Assembly (NCBI GenBank): GCA_905480065.1
Contig: CAJQOV010000153.1
Coordinates: 1 to 9,476, forward strand
Source: an uncultured Gammaproteobacteria bacterium
Lineage (GTDB): Bacteria > Pseudomonadota > Gammaproteobacteria > UBA9214
Reading direction: 5' to 3'
DNA: 9,476 bases
The notes below the pieces were generated by a model. The model was not told the DNA's origin. It searched no databases and saw nothing but the letters and a program-made list of their open reading frames with translations. The position numbers and the translations under genes are program-made. Within the stretch, counting starts at the first letter, position 1. Each line of letters opens with the position of its first letter. Below are positions 1 through 6,883 of the stretch, piece after piece.

Positions 1-2
1 CG

Positions 3-143
3 GGCGATGCACCGGTATTGAAGAACCGCGTTAACGCCTGGCTGCGCCAGCATCCCGATGTGCTGGCATTTTGCTCTGCGCAGGTGCGTGATGGCGGTAC
101 CGGCGCACTGTATGTACTGTTGCGTGCCGCCGGCAAAAAATGA
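3..143 (+). CDS. Smr-domain protein, C-terminal end (5' part outside window)
   Basis: Only the last 46 codons and the TGA stop are present; the reading frame is open to the left edge. The visible peptide contains PVLKNRVNAWLRQHPDVLAF followed shortly by GGTGALYVLLR. This matches the end of the Smr (small MutS-related) domain: a helix after the HGxG motif, then the last beta strand with its Gly-Gly-x-Gly-Ala turn. The HGxG motif itself would lie just outside the window. Smr domains are nuclease-like or nucleic-acid-binding modules; stand-alone proteobacterial versions (SmrA/SmrB/YdaL type) include a ribosome-collision endonuclease, but which subtype this is cannot be told from the tail. It is the only plus-strand gene and converges on truD across a 170-bp gap. 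Family assignment is from recall of the conserved tail and was not searched. Confidence 0.8.
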   Translation, partial: GDAPVLKNRVNAWLRQHPDVLAFCSAQVRDGGTGALYVLLRAAGKK

Positions 144-228
144 TTGCGCCGGCAAGCCCGCCTCCGCACACGCAGGGGCACTTCCGCACAATTCAGGGAA
201 CGCATAGAGTCGATCGCGGACGATGACC

Positions 229-260
229 GCTCCTGCACAGCCAGACACATATGCGGGAGC
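229..260 (+). terminator. Imperfect hairpin in the convergent gap (weak terminator candidate)
   Basis: GCTCCTGC (229-236) pairs with GCGGGAGC (253-260) across a 16-base loop, giving 8 pairs including one G-U in the plus-strand RNA. In the minus-strand RNA the same position is a C-A mismatch, so the fold suits the transcript of the Smr gene better than that of truD. No U-tract follows, so it is not a classical intrinsic terminator. Apart from this, the 170-bp gap at 144-313 shows no credible gene. Both converging transcripts should end near here, possibly with Rho. Confidence 0.22.
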
Positions 261-313
261 GCTTGTCAGGCAGGATCAGGGCAACGAGGTGTATCGAGCA
301 TGACTGCAAACCG

Positions 314-1354
314 CTACCCGGCTGTATGTTCCGTCACCAGTTCGCGCAGCACACTGGTCGCATAGCAACCAGCCGGTAAACTGAATTCCAGTACCAGCAC
401 CCCTGGCTGTGGCCACTGCCAGCACAGACCAGCCACTGGCAGGCGCAGCGCACGCCGTTCCTGGCGCAAGCCGGCGGCGGCCAGTCCGGCCATGAAGTCC
501 GCGTAATCCGACAACACGGCAGCTTCCAGTTCCCGGCATGCGCCCTGCACCGGGCTGTCCCCCTTGCCGAACAGCGGCCCGGTGGGATGAATGTCCTGCT
601 CCGCGACACGCTGCGCGATACCGGCATCAGCGGGCTCTGCAATAAAGAAGCTGTGACTGCCAGCCAGTTGCATGGCGTCGCCGGGCAGCGCCCGGTCCCA
701 GCTGCCATCCGACACGCGCCGCGACAGGACCGCGTTGAACAGCAGGGAACGCGCGGCCGAGAGCGCCAGGCTGCGCCGGTTGCGCGACAGCTTCATGCGC
801 GGGTTGCGAAACAGCTGGGCAGCAGTCTGCAGGTTGCTGCCAGCGATGCCGAAGCGCTGCATGCCGAAATAGTTCGGCACCCCGCTGTCCCTTACCCGCT
901 CCAGTAACGACTGCAGGCGTGACAGGTCGCCACTCACCGCACGTACCGTGATGCAGAAGGAATTGCCGCGCAGTGCACCACGTTGCAGTTTGCGCGAATG
1001 CCGGGCATGACGCAGCACCGTAACCGTAGCGCAATCAAGCGCCGCCCAGTCCGGCTCGGCCCGCCCCGGCAGGTGCACCGAGAACCACTGTTCGGTCACC
1101 GCGTTGCGGTCTTTCAGGCCGGCATAACTGATGTCGCGCGGGTGCACACCGGCATGGCGTGACAGCAGGCCGGCAACGTGATCGGTGTTTTCGTTACGTT
1201 TGCGGATCCACAGCCAGGTATGTTCACCCGCGCCATCCGGCTCCAGTAACGGCAACTCGCGCACCTGGAAATCTTCCGCACTTGCACGCAACTCGCCACT
1301 GACCGGTGCGCCACCGAAGGCAAAAGCCAGCGCGGGGAGGGACGGGGCAGACAT
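314..1354 (-). CDS. truD: tRNA pseudouridine(13) synthase TruD
   Basis: TruD isomerises uridine 13 of tRNA-Glu and some other tRNAs to pseudouridine. The product is 346 residues, close to the 349 of E. coli TruD. The N-terminal motif EDFQVRE (28-34) is followed by the signature YAGLKDRNAVTEQW (77-90), in which Asp82 is the expected catalytic aspartate. Further family blocks are LQRGALRGNSF (123-133), VPNYFGMQRFG (159-169) and HPTGPLFG (256-263). The C-terminal block FSLPAGCYATSVLREL (324-339) completes the fold. The inserted TRUD domain lies between the two halves of the catalytic domain. ATG at 1352-1354 places EDFxVxE at the usual distance from the N-terminus, although no good Shine-Dalgarno is visible. 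It starts 19 bp after the ispF stop, ends with TAG, and is the last gene of the leftward cluster. In E. coli surE follows truD; here a convergent Smr gene does. Confidence 0.97.
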   Translation of the reverse strand: MSAPSLPALAFAFGGAPVSGELRASAEDFQVRELPLLEPDGAGEHTWLWIRKRNENTDHVAGLLSRHAGVHPRDISYAGLKDRNAVTEQWFSVHLPGRAEPDWAALDCATVTVLRHARHSRKLQRGALRGNSFCITVRAVSGDLSRLQSLLERVRDSGVPNYFGMQRFGIAGSNLQTAAQLFRNPRMKLSRNRRSLALSAARSLLFNAVLSRRVSDGSWDRALPGDAMQLAGSHSFFIAEPADAGIAQRVAEQDIHPTGPLFGKGDSPVQGACRELEAAVLSDYADFMAGLAAAGLRQERRALRLPVAGLCWQWPQPGVLVLEFSLPAGCYATSVLRELVTEHTAG

Positions 1355-1373
1355 ATCCGGTGTTGTGGTCGCT

Positions 1374-1844
1374 TCAGTCTTCCAGCAACACCACGGCGAA
1401 GGCGGCGATACCCTCGCCCCGGCCGGTAAAACCGAGATACTCGGTGGTGGTAGCCTTGATGTTGACCTGGTCTGCAGTCACACCGAGGTCAGTGCTGATG
1501 TATTCACGCATCGTGCCGATGTACTGCGCCAGTTTCGGTTCCTGCGCCACTACGGTGAGGTCCGCGTTGAGCACGCGATAGCCTTCTGCCCCGACCATGG
1601 CGAAGGTCTTGCGTAACAGCACGCGGCTGTCGATATCACGCCATTCCGGATTACCGGGAGGAAAGTGCTGGCCGATATCACCCAGCCCGGCCGCACCCAG
1701 CAAGGCATCGCACAGCGCATGCAACAGCACATCGCCATCCGAGTGCGCCTCCATGCTGCGCGCATAGGGAATATTCACACCACCCAGCACCAGGTTGCCA
1801 CCCTCCCTGAAGGCGTGTGCATCGATACCCTGCCCGATTCTCAT
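1374..1844 (-). CDS. ispF: 2-C-methyl-D-erythritol 2,4-cyclodiphosphate synthase IspF
   Basis: IspF cyclises CDP-methylerythritol 2-phosphate to ME-2,4-cyclodiphosphate with release of CMP, the fifth step of the cytosolic MEP isoprenoid pathway. The protein is 156 residues, the normal length, and the family acts as a homotrimer. The divalent-metal ligands Asp8 and His10 sit in GIDAH (6-10), and the third, His42, follows HSDGDVLLHA (34-43). The loop GLGDIGQHFP (53-62) and the C-terminal signature ATTTEYLGFTGRGEG (131-145) are intact. The ATG overlaps the ispD stop as ATGA (1841-1844), which suggests translational coupling, and GAGG eight bases upstream (1853-1856, inside ispD) can serve as the ribosome binding site. 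It lies next to ispD, which acts two steps earlier in the pathway. Nothing unusual was seen. Confidence 0.98.
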   Translation of the reverse strand: MRIGQGIDAHAFREGGNLVLGGVNIPYARSMEAHSDGDVLLHALCDALLGAAGLGDIGQHFPPGNPEWRDIDSRVLLRKTFAMVGAEGYRVLNADLTVVAQEPKLAQYIGTMREYISTDLGVTADQVNIKATTTEYLGFTGRGEGIAAFAVVLLED

Positions 1845-2599
1845 GTGCCCTGCCTCGTCCGCAAGTAGAATTCCGCCAGCGCCAGGTCGGATGGCAGGGT
1901 AATCTTGATGTTGTCACGCTGCCCCTGCACCATCCGCGGGGCATGGCCGGCGCGCTCCATGGCAGCGGCCTCGTCGGTGACCAGCTCCCGGTCATTGATC
2001 GCCGACTGCAGTGCCTGCCGCAACAGGCCAATACGGAACATCTGCGGTGTCAGCGCATGCCACAGGCCTGCACGCTCCACCGTACCGGTTACCTGCAGTT
2101 CGCTGTTCACGCGCTTCATGGTATCGGCTACCGGCACACCCAGCAATCCGCCGTGCGGATGACCGGCCAGCGTCCCGATCAGTTGACGGATATCCGTAAC
2201 CCGCACGCAGGGACGCGCGGCATCGTGTACCAGCACCCAGTCATCGTCAGCGGCGGAAAATCCGGCCAGCGCGGCCAGCCCGTTCAGCACCGAGTGGCAA
2301 CGCTCACTACCACCGCTGGTGCTGGTGACCGGCTGTTCAGAATAACGTGCCTGAAGCTGTGGCCAGCGGCTGTCGTCTGCAGCGACCACCACCACGATAC
2401 CGGCCAGCTCCGGACAACCCAGCAATGCATCAAGCGCGTGTTCCAGCACGGTCTGCGAACCCAGCGCCAGATATTGCTTGGGAAGATCCGTCCCCATGCG
2501 CCGGCCCGCGCCGGCAGCCGGCACGACAGCCCAGTACTTGTGTTGCCGGCCACTCACGTCACTGTTGTCCGGGAAAATGGCAGGACTGTCGCCCGGCAT
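1841..2599 (-). CDS. ispD: 2-C-methyl-D-erythritol 4-phosphate cytidylyltransferase IspD
   Basis: IspD transfers CMP from CTP to methylerythritol 4-phosphate, giving CDP-methylerythritol in the MEP pathway. The nucleotide-binding signature PAAGAGRRMGTDLPKQY (27-43) carries the conserved Arg and Lys. It is followed by GGSERCHSV (96-104), VHDAARP (124-130), VTDEAAAME (207-215) and NIKITLPSDL (230-239), so the whole Rossmann-like fold is present. The 252-residue product is longer than the 236 of E. coli because about 20 residues precede KYWAVVPAAG. I kept the ATG at 2597-2599 because AGGAG (2608-2612) lies eight bases upstream. A GTG at codon 15 (2555-2557) would give a more typical N-terminus but lacks a clear Shine-Dalgarno. 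It starts 23 bp after ftsB and overlaps ispF by 4 bp. Confidence 0.96.
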   Translation of the reverse strand: MPGDSPAIFPDNSDVSGRQHKYWAVVPAAGAGRRMGTDLPKQYLALGSQTVLEHALDALLGCPELAGIVVVVAADDSRWPQLQARYSEQPVTSTSGGSERCHSVLNGLAALAGFSAADDDWVLVHDAARPCVRVTDIRQLIGTLAGHPHGGLLGVPVADTMKRVNSELQVTGTVERAGLWHALTPQMFRIGLLRQALQSAINDRELVTDEAAAMERAGHAPRMVQGQRDNIKITLPSDLALAEFYLRTRQGT

Positions 2600-2607
2600 G
2601 CGCGCTA

Positions 2608-2612
2608 CTCCT
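2608..2612 (-). promoter_or_regulatory. Ribosome binding site deciding the ispD start
   Basis: AGGAG on the minus strand lies eight bases before the ATG at 2597-2599, in the short gap after ftsB. It is the best Shine-Dalgarno match near any candidate ispD start and favours the longer protein over the GTG at codon 15. Confidence 0.6.
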
Positions 2613-2622
2613 GTACAGGGGG

Positions 2623-2892
2623 CTATTCGACGATCTGGTAGTAGGTCTCGCCGCGCTTGATCATGCCAAGATCCTCGCGTGCGCGTTCTTCAATCGCATC
2701 GTGCCCCTGTTGCAGGTCGAGCACCTCGGCATTCAGCGCATCGTTGCGTTCGCGCAGGTGAATATTTTCCTCGCGCTGCGCCTCTACCTCCCGATGCAGC
2801 TGCCATACGTCCGGCAGACTGCCATTGCCGAACCACAGCCGGTACTGCAGGTAGACCAGCAACAACAGCAGCACGACGACCAGCTTATTCAT
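2623..2892 (-). CDS. ftsB: Cell division protein FtsB (septum formation initiator family)
   Basis: FtsB is a small bitopic inner-membrane protein that joins FtsL and FtsQ in the divisome and helps trigger septal peptidoglycan synthesis. The 89-residue product has a two- or three-residue N-terminus, one transmembrane helix (about 3-18, LVVVLLLLLVYLQY) and a periplasmic coiled coil (about 29-72) rich in Glu, Arg and Leu heptads. It ends with the family signature ARxxLGMIKxGETYYQIVE (71-89). The frame stays open upstream to 3003, but that would put 37 polar residues overlapping the eno end before the membrane helix. I chose the ATG at 2890-2892, which gives the standard MNKLV-like FtsB start; no clear Shine-Dalgarno is seen. 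It sits between eno and ispD, as in many gammaproteobacteria. Confidence 0.95.
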   Translation of the reverse strand: MNKLVVVLLLLLVYLQYRLWFGNGSLPDVWQLHREVEAQREENIHLRERNDALNAEVLDLQQGHDAIEERAREDLGMIKRGETYYQIVE

Positions 2893-2935
2893 GTTATGCG
2901 CCGCGCCCGGCCACAGCGCCCGGTAGCTGCTGGAC

Positions 2936-4222
2936 TCATCCGGCCAGGTGGCGGAATGCAGCACGCCCGGCATAACTGGCCTGCTCGCCGAGTTCATCCT
3001 CAATGCGCATCAGCCGGTTGTACTTGGCCACGCGGTCCGAGCGTGACAGCGAGCCCGTCTTGATCTGCGTTGCCGACGTCGCCACCGCGATGTCGGCGAT
3101 GGTAACGTCTTCGGTCTCGCCGGAACGGTGTGAAACCACGGCACTGTAACCGGCATCGGCGGCCATACGGATGGCTTCCAGGGTCTCGGTCAGCGTGCCG
3201 ATCTGGTTTGGCTTGATGAGGATGGAATTGGCAATCTTTTTCTTGATGCCCTCGCGGAAAATCGCGGTGTTGGTCACGAACAGGTCGTCGCCGACCAGCT
3301 GCAGCTGGTCACCGAGTCGCTCGGTGTGATATTTCCAGCCATTCCAGTCGCTTTCGTCGAGACCATCCTCGATACTGATGATCGGGTACTGCCTTACCCA
3401 GTCGGCCAGGTAGTCGGTAAACTGCTCGGCCGTGAACTCGCGACCTTCCGAGGCCAGCACGTATTTGCCGTCCTTGTAAAATTCCGAGGCCGCGGCATCC
3501 AGACCCAGGTAGATGTCCTTGCCAGCGCTGAAACCGGCCTTGGTTATGGCCTCGAGAATTACTTCGATGGCCGCCTCGTTGGAGGACAGGTCCGGCGCAA
3601 AACCGCCTTCATCTCCCACCGCGGTATTCAGGCCACGCGCATGCAGCACACTTTTCAGCGCATGAAACACTTCCGCACCATAACGTACTGCTTCACTCAG
3701 GCTGTCTGCGCCGACCGGCAGGATCATGAATTCCTGCAGGTCGACGCTGTTATTCGCATGCGCACCACCGTTGATGATGTTCATCATCGGCACCGGCATC
3801 TGCAATGGAGCGCTGCCACCCAGGTGGCGATACAGTCCAACCCCTGCCGCGCGTGCCGCTGCGTGCGCGCTGGCCAATGACACCGCCAGTATGGCATTGG
3901 CACCCAGCAGGCTCTTGTTGGGCGTACCGTCGAGCCGGATCATGGCGCGGTCAATTTCGTCCTGTGCATTCACATCCATTCCGACGATGGCCTTGCGCAG
4001 TACCGTGTTGACATGATTGACCGCCTGCCTGACACCCTTGCCGCCGTAGCGACTGTTGTCGCCATCGCGCAGCTCGACTGCTTCGCGCTTTCCGGTAGAG
4101 GCGCCGGAAGGAACGGCAGCGCGACCGCTGACCCCGCTGGCCAGCGTGACCTCCGCTTCGACCGTGGGATTACCGCGTGAATCAAGAATCTCGCGCCCGA
4201 CTACCCCAGATATTTCCGTCAT
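2936..4222 (-). CDS. eno: Enolase (phosphopyruvate hydratase)
   Basis: Enolase interconverts 2-phosphoglycerate and phosphoenolpyruvate in glycolysis and gluconeogenesis, and in many proteobacteria it is also part of the RNA degradosome. The product has 428 residues, standard for the family. The N-terminal signature REILDSRGNPTVE (10-22) is followed by the mobile loop PSGASTG (38-44) and GGAHANN (152-158). GDEGGFAP (203-210) contains the catalytic Glu205. The Mg ligands fit Asp242 (GLDAAASEF), Glu285 (SIEDGLDE) and Asp312 (GDDLFVTN). The catalytic base Lys337 lies in ILIKPNQIGTLTET (334-347), and SHRSGETED (364-372) is intact. The ATG at 4220-4222 has AGAGG (4228-4232) five bases upstream. 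The gene lies 54 bp after kdsA and 43 bp before ftsB. The gap before it is AT-rich and may hold its own promoter, which would fit a highly expressed enzyme. Confidence 0.98.
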   Translation of the reverse strand: MTEISGVVGREILDSRGNPTVEAEVTLASGVSGRAAVPSGASTGKREAVELRDGDNSRYGGKGVRQAVNHVNTVLRKAIVGMDVNAQDEIDRAMIRLDGTPNKSLLGANAILAVSLASAHAAARAAGVGLYRHLGGSAPLQMPVPMMNIINGGAHANNSVDLQEFMILPVGADSLSEAVRYGAEVFHALKSVLHARGLNTAVGDEGGFAPDLSSNEAAIEVILEAITKAGFSAGKDIYLGLDAAASEFYKDGKYVLASEGREFTAEQFTDYLADWVRQYPIISIEDGLDESDWNGWKYHTERLGDQLQLVGDDLFVTNTAIFREGIKKKIANSILIKPNQIGTLTETLEAIRMAADAGYSAVVSHRSGETEDVTIADIAVATSATQIKTGSLSRSDRVAKYNRLMRIEDELGEQASYAGRAAFRHLAG

Positions 4223-4243
4223 TATTACCTCTTAAATAAATGA

Positions 4244-4273
4244 GTTATAGTTACTTTGGAGAGATCGGTTTAA
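4244..4273 (-). promoter_or_regulatory. Candidate promoter in the kdsA-eno gap
   Basis: On the minus strand a TTAAAC box (4268-4273) and a TATAAC box (4244-4249, five of six matches to the sigma-70 -10 consensus) are separated by 18 bases. The -35 match is poor (three of six). The 54-bp gap is clearly more AT-rich than its surroundings, and transcription would begin a few bases before the eno Shine-Dalgarno, leaving a very short leader. This is a prediction from motif reading only. Confidence 0.3.
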
Positions 4274-4276
4274 TCT

Positions 4277-5113
4277 TTACAGCAGGCTGCTTTCCGCCAG
4301 CTCACCGGCCTTGATGGTGGCGTCGATGGCCTGCAGCGTGGTCAGCAGCTCACGCATGCGTCCCAGCGGCCAGGCATTGGGGCCATCACTCAGTGCCTGT
4401 GCCGGGTCCGGGTGGGTTTCCATGAAAATACCGGAAATACCGGCAGCGACCGCGGCGCGCGCCAGTACCGGCACGAATTCGCGCTGGCCACCGGACTTGT
4501 CGCCCTGCCCGCCGGGCAGTTGCACCGAGTGCGTCGCATCGAATACCACCGGCACTCCGCAATCACGCATTACCGCCAGTGCACGCATGTCCGACACCAG
4601 GTTGTTGTAGCCAAAAGAGGCGCCGCGCTCACAAACCATGATCTGTTTATTGCCCGTCGCCAGCGCCTTGTCGGACACGTTCTTCATGTCCCACGGGGAC
4701 AGGAACTGGCCCTTCTTGATATTGACCGGTTTGCCCTGGCGCGCAACATTCTGGATAAAATTGGTCTGGCGACACAGGAACGCCGGGGTCTGCAGCACGT
4801 CGACCACGGCAGCGACTTCCTCCAGCGGTGTGTCTTCGTGCACGTCCGTCAACACCGGCACTCCGATCTGCGCCTTTACCGTGGCCAGGATGCGCAGGCC
4901 CTCATCCATGCCCGGCCCACGGAAACTTTTGTAGGAGGAACGGTTCGCCTTGTCAAAAGAGGACTTGTAAATGAACGGTATGCCCAGTGCATCGGTCATT
5001 TCTTTCAGTTGTCCGGCCGTTTCCACGGCCATGGTCTCGCTTTCGATCACGCAGGTACCGGCAATCAGGAACAGGGGGTGATCCAGCCCGGCCTCGAAAT
5101 GACAAAGTTTCAT
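4277..5113 (-). CDS. kdsA: 3-deoxy-8-phosphooctulonate (KDO-8-P) synthase, metal-dependent class
   Basis: KdsA condenses phosphoenolpyruvate with arabinose 5-phosphate to KDO-8-phosphate, the precursor of the KDO residues linking lipid A to the LPS core. The 278-residue TIM-barrel protein has the substrate loop KSSFDKANRSS (50-60), the block AFLCRQTNFI (111-120), KKGQFLSPWDMKN (133-145) and ERGASFGYNNLVSDMR (162-177). The metal-binding set of the Aquifex-type enzyme is present: Cys21, His195 (DATHSVQLPGG), Glu232 (METHPDP) and Asp243 (ALSDGPNAWPL). E. coli and Pseudomonas KdsA have Asn in place of this Cys and need no metal. The motif normally reads AGPC but here reads AGTC (18-21). The ATG at 5111-5113 gives the usual length, with only a weak GGAA upstream. 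It lies 30 bp after pyrG, which makes the CTP later used to activate KDO. Confidence 0.97.
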   Translation of the reverse strand: MKLCHFEAGLDHPLFLIAGTCVIESETMAVETAGQLKEMTDALGIPFIYKSSFDKANRSSYKSFRGPGMDEGLRILATVKAQIGVPVLTDVHEDTPLEEVAAVVDVLQTPAFLCRQTNFIQNVARQGKPVNIKKGQFLSPWDMKNVSDKALATGNKQIMVCERGASFGYNNLVSDMRALAVMRDCGVPVVFDATHSVQLPGGQGDKSGGQREFVPVLARAAVAAGISGIFMETHPDPAQALSDGPNAWPLGRMRELLTTLQAIDATIKAGELAESSLL

Positions 5114-5143
5114 AAAGCTTTCCGTATCATGGCGGTAACGTGC

Positions 5144-6805
5144 TCAGACATCTGCACTGGCAGCGACCCGTGGCACCAGCTCGCCGTTCTTGCTGGCCAT
5201 GGCTGCCGCGACGAACCCGGTGAACAGCGGGTGTCCATCACGCGGGGTTGAGGTGAATTCGGGATGGAACTGGCAGGCAAAGAACCACGGATGATCTGTC
5301 AGCTCGACGACCTCCACCAGCCGGCCATCGATCGAGGTACCGGACAGGACCAGCCCGTGCGCTTCCAGCGTCTCGCGATAGTTGTTGTTGAATTCGTAGC
5401 GATGCCGGTGACGCTCGGTTATCACGTCACGCCCGTACAGCCGGTGTGCCAGGGTACCGGGCTGCAGCCGGCACTTTTGTCCGCCCAGCCGCATGGTGCC
5501 GCCCAGGTCGGATGCTTCGCTGCGCTGTTCGCGGCCACCATCCTCACGCTGCCATTCGGTAATCAGCGCAATGACCGGATGTGCGGTGGTCTTGTTGAAT
5601 TCCGTGGAGTGCGCACCTTGTAGTCCGGCGACATGACGTGCGAACTCGATCACCGCAACCTGCATGCCAAGGCAGATGCCGAGGTAGGGAATGTTGTTTT
5701 CCCGGGCATAGCGCACCGTTGCGATCTTGCCTTCGACACCGCGTTCGCCGAACCCGCCCGGCACCAGGATGGCATGCGCGCCCGCCAGGATGCCGGTGCC
5801 ATTTATCTCGATGCTCTCGGAATCAACGTAGCGAATGTTTACCCTGGTGCGGGTATGAATACCGGCATGAATCAGCGCTTCGGACAGCGACTTGTAGGAC
5901 TCGGTCAGGTCTATGTACTTGCCGACCATGGCAATCGTCACTTCGCCGTGACGCTGCTCGATGCCGGCCACCACTTGCTGCCACTCGGTCAGGTCAGCAG
6001 GGCCACACTCGATGTGCATCTTCTCGACCACGATATCGTCGAGCTGCTGGTCATGCAGCAGCAGCGGGATCTTGTAGATGCTGTCGACATCCACGGCAGA
6101 AATCACCGCGCGTTCCTCGACATTGGTGAACAACGCGACCTTGCGGCGTTCGGATGGCGGCAATGGCCGGTCGGAACGGCACAGCAGGATATCCGGCTGG
6201 ATACCGATGGAGCGCAATTCCTTCACCGAGTGCTGGGTCGGCTTGGTCTTGATCTCACCGGCCGCTGCAATATACGGCACCAGTGTCAGGTGCATGTACA
6301 GGGTGCGTTCCCGACCCAGTTCCACGCCCATCTGGCGGATGGCCTCCAGGAACGGCAGCGATTCGATGTCACCGACCGTGCCACCGATCTCGACCATCGC
6401 GATATCGGCATCCCCGGCTCCCTTGCGGATGCTTTCCTTGATCTCGTCGGTAATGTGCGGGATCACCTGCACAGTGGCACCCAGGTAGTCGCCGCGACGC
6501 TCCTTGCGGATCACGCTTTCGTAAATCTGGCCGGTGGTGAAATTATTGTCCTTCGTCATGGTGGTACGGACGAAGCGCTCATAATGCCCGAGGTCGAGGT
6601 CGGTCTCGGCGCCGTCATTGGTGACGAACACCTCGCCGTGCTGGAACGGGCTCATGGTGCCCGGGTCCACATTGATGTAGGGATCGAGTTTGAGCAGCGT
6701 GACCTTGAGTCCACGCGTTTCCAGTAACGTGCCCAGCGAGGCCGATGCGATGCCCTTGCCCAATGAGGACACCACACCACCGGTGATAAAGATAAATCGG
6801 GTCAT
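5144..6805 (-). CDS. pyrG: CTP synthase (glutamine-hydrolysing)
   Basis: PyrG aminates UTP to CTP using ATP and ammonia from glutamine, the last step of de novo pyrimidine nucleotide synthesis. The 553-residue product has both domains at usual length. The N-terminal synthetase domain (about 1-270) carries the P-loop GGVVSSLGKG (9-18), the substrate block DPYINVDPGTMSPFQHGEV (41-59) and VEIGGTVGDIESLPF (138-152). The C-terminal class I glutamine amidotransferase domain (about 290-540) has the oxyanion loop PGGFGERG (349-356), nucleophile Cys378 in GICLGMQ, and His514 with Glu516 in CQFHPEF. The ATG at 6803-6805 is supported by AGGT (6811-6814) five bases upstream. It has the longest upstream gap in the cluster (92 bp), with two inverted repeats and a possible promoter, so it may start its own transcript. 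Nothing is missing or shifted. Confidence 0.98.
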   Translation of the reverse strand: MTRFIFITGGVVSSLGKGIASASLGTLLETRGLKVTLLKLDPYINVDPGTMSPFQHGEVFVTNDGAETDLDLGHYERFVRTTMTKDNNFTTGQIYESVIRKERRGDYLGATVQVIPHITDEIKESIRKGAGDADIAMVEIGGTVGDIESLPFLEAIRQMGVELGRERTLYMHLTLVPYIAAAGEIKTKPTQHSVKELRSIGIQPDILLCRSDRPLPPSERRKVALFTNVEERAVISAVDVDSIYKIPLLLHDQQLDDIVVEKMHIECGPADLTEWQQVVAGIEQRHGEVTIAMVGKYIDLTESYKSLSEALIHAGIHTRTRVNIRYVDSESIEINGTGILAGAHAILVPGGFGERGVEGKIATVRYARENNIPYLGICLGMQVAVIEFARHVAGLQGAHSTEFNKTTAHPVIALITEWQREDGGREQRSEASDLGGTMRLGGQKCRLQPGTLAHRLYGRDVITERHRHRYEFNNNYRETLEAHGLVLSGTSIDGRLVEVVELTDHPWFFACQFHPEFTSTPRDGHPLFTGFVAAAMASKNGELVPRVAASADV

Positions 6806-6825
6806 TGATTACCTGGAAAACGGCT

Positions 6826-6841
6826 GCGGCGTATGTGCCGC
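6826..6841 (-). repeat. Small GC-rich inverted repeat in the pyrG leader
   Basis: GCGGC (6826-6830) and GCCGC (6837-6841) flank a six-base spacer about 20 bp before the pyrG ATG. If the candidate promoter upstream is used, this would fold as a 5-bp hairpin in the mRNA leader just before the Shine-Dalgarno. Five pairs in GC-rich DNA can arise by chance. Confidence 0.2.
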
Positions 6842-6854
6842 GGGACGGGAGTAA

Positions 6855-6883
6855 ACGTTACCAGATTGAGGCAGACACCTCAA
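6855..6883 (-). promoter_or_regulatory. Candidate pyrG promoter in the tilS-pyrG gap
   Basis: On the minus strand TTGAGG (6878-6883, four of six to the -35 consensus) and TAACGT (6855-6860, three of six to the -10 consensus) are 17 bases apart. TGG directly before the -10 resembles an extended -10 element. The match is modest. The -35 box lies within one arm of a perfect inverted repeat whose other arm falls in the spacer, so a binding protein there could block polymerase. Confidence 0.25.

Noticed and set aside
163..190. Two direct copies of TCCGCACA 20 bp apart in the convergent gap
   Set aside because: Only two 8-base copies with no further units; this is expected by chance and shows no array structure.
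144..365. Plus-strand open frame of 73 codons starting at TTG right after the Smr stop
   Set aside because: It starts at a TTG with no ribosome site, runs into the 3' end of truD, and its Arg- and Ser-rich peptide shows no recognisable motif.
1817..2641. 274-codon plus-strand open frame opposite ispD
   Set aside because: It lies antisense to a fully motif-supported ispD, and its His-, Arg- and Gln-rich peptide is typical of the reverse frame of GC-rich coding DNA.
2893..3003. N-terminal extension of FtsB by 37 codons
   Set aside because: It would put a polar stretch overlapping the eno end before the membrane helix; the MNKLV start fits the family.
4412..5251. 279-codon plus-strand open frame opposite kdsA
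   Set aside because: It is antisense to an intact kdsA and runs past its start into pyrG; the composition is that of a shadow frame.
5314..5321. GCTGGTGG (E. coli Chi octamer) on the minus strand, also at 7212-7219
   Set aside because: Both lie within coding sequence and fit chance occurrence in GC-rich DNA; the Chi sequence of this organism is unknown.
5633..6727. 364-codon plus-strand open frame opposite pyrG
   Set aside because: Despite its length it mirrors pyrG codon structure, has no recognised domain and no ribosome site; it is a reverse-frame shadow.
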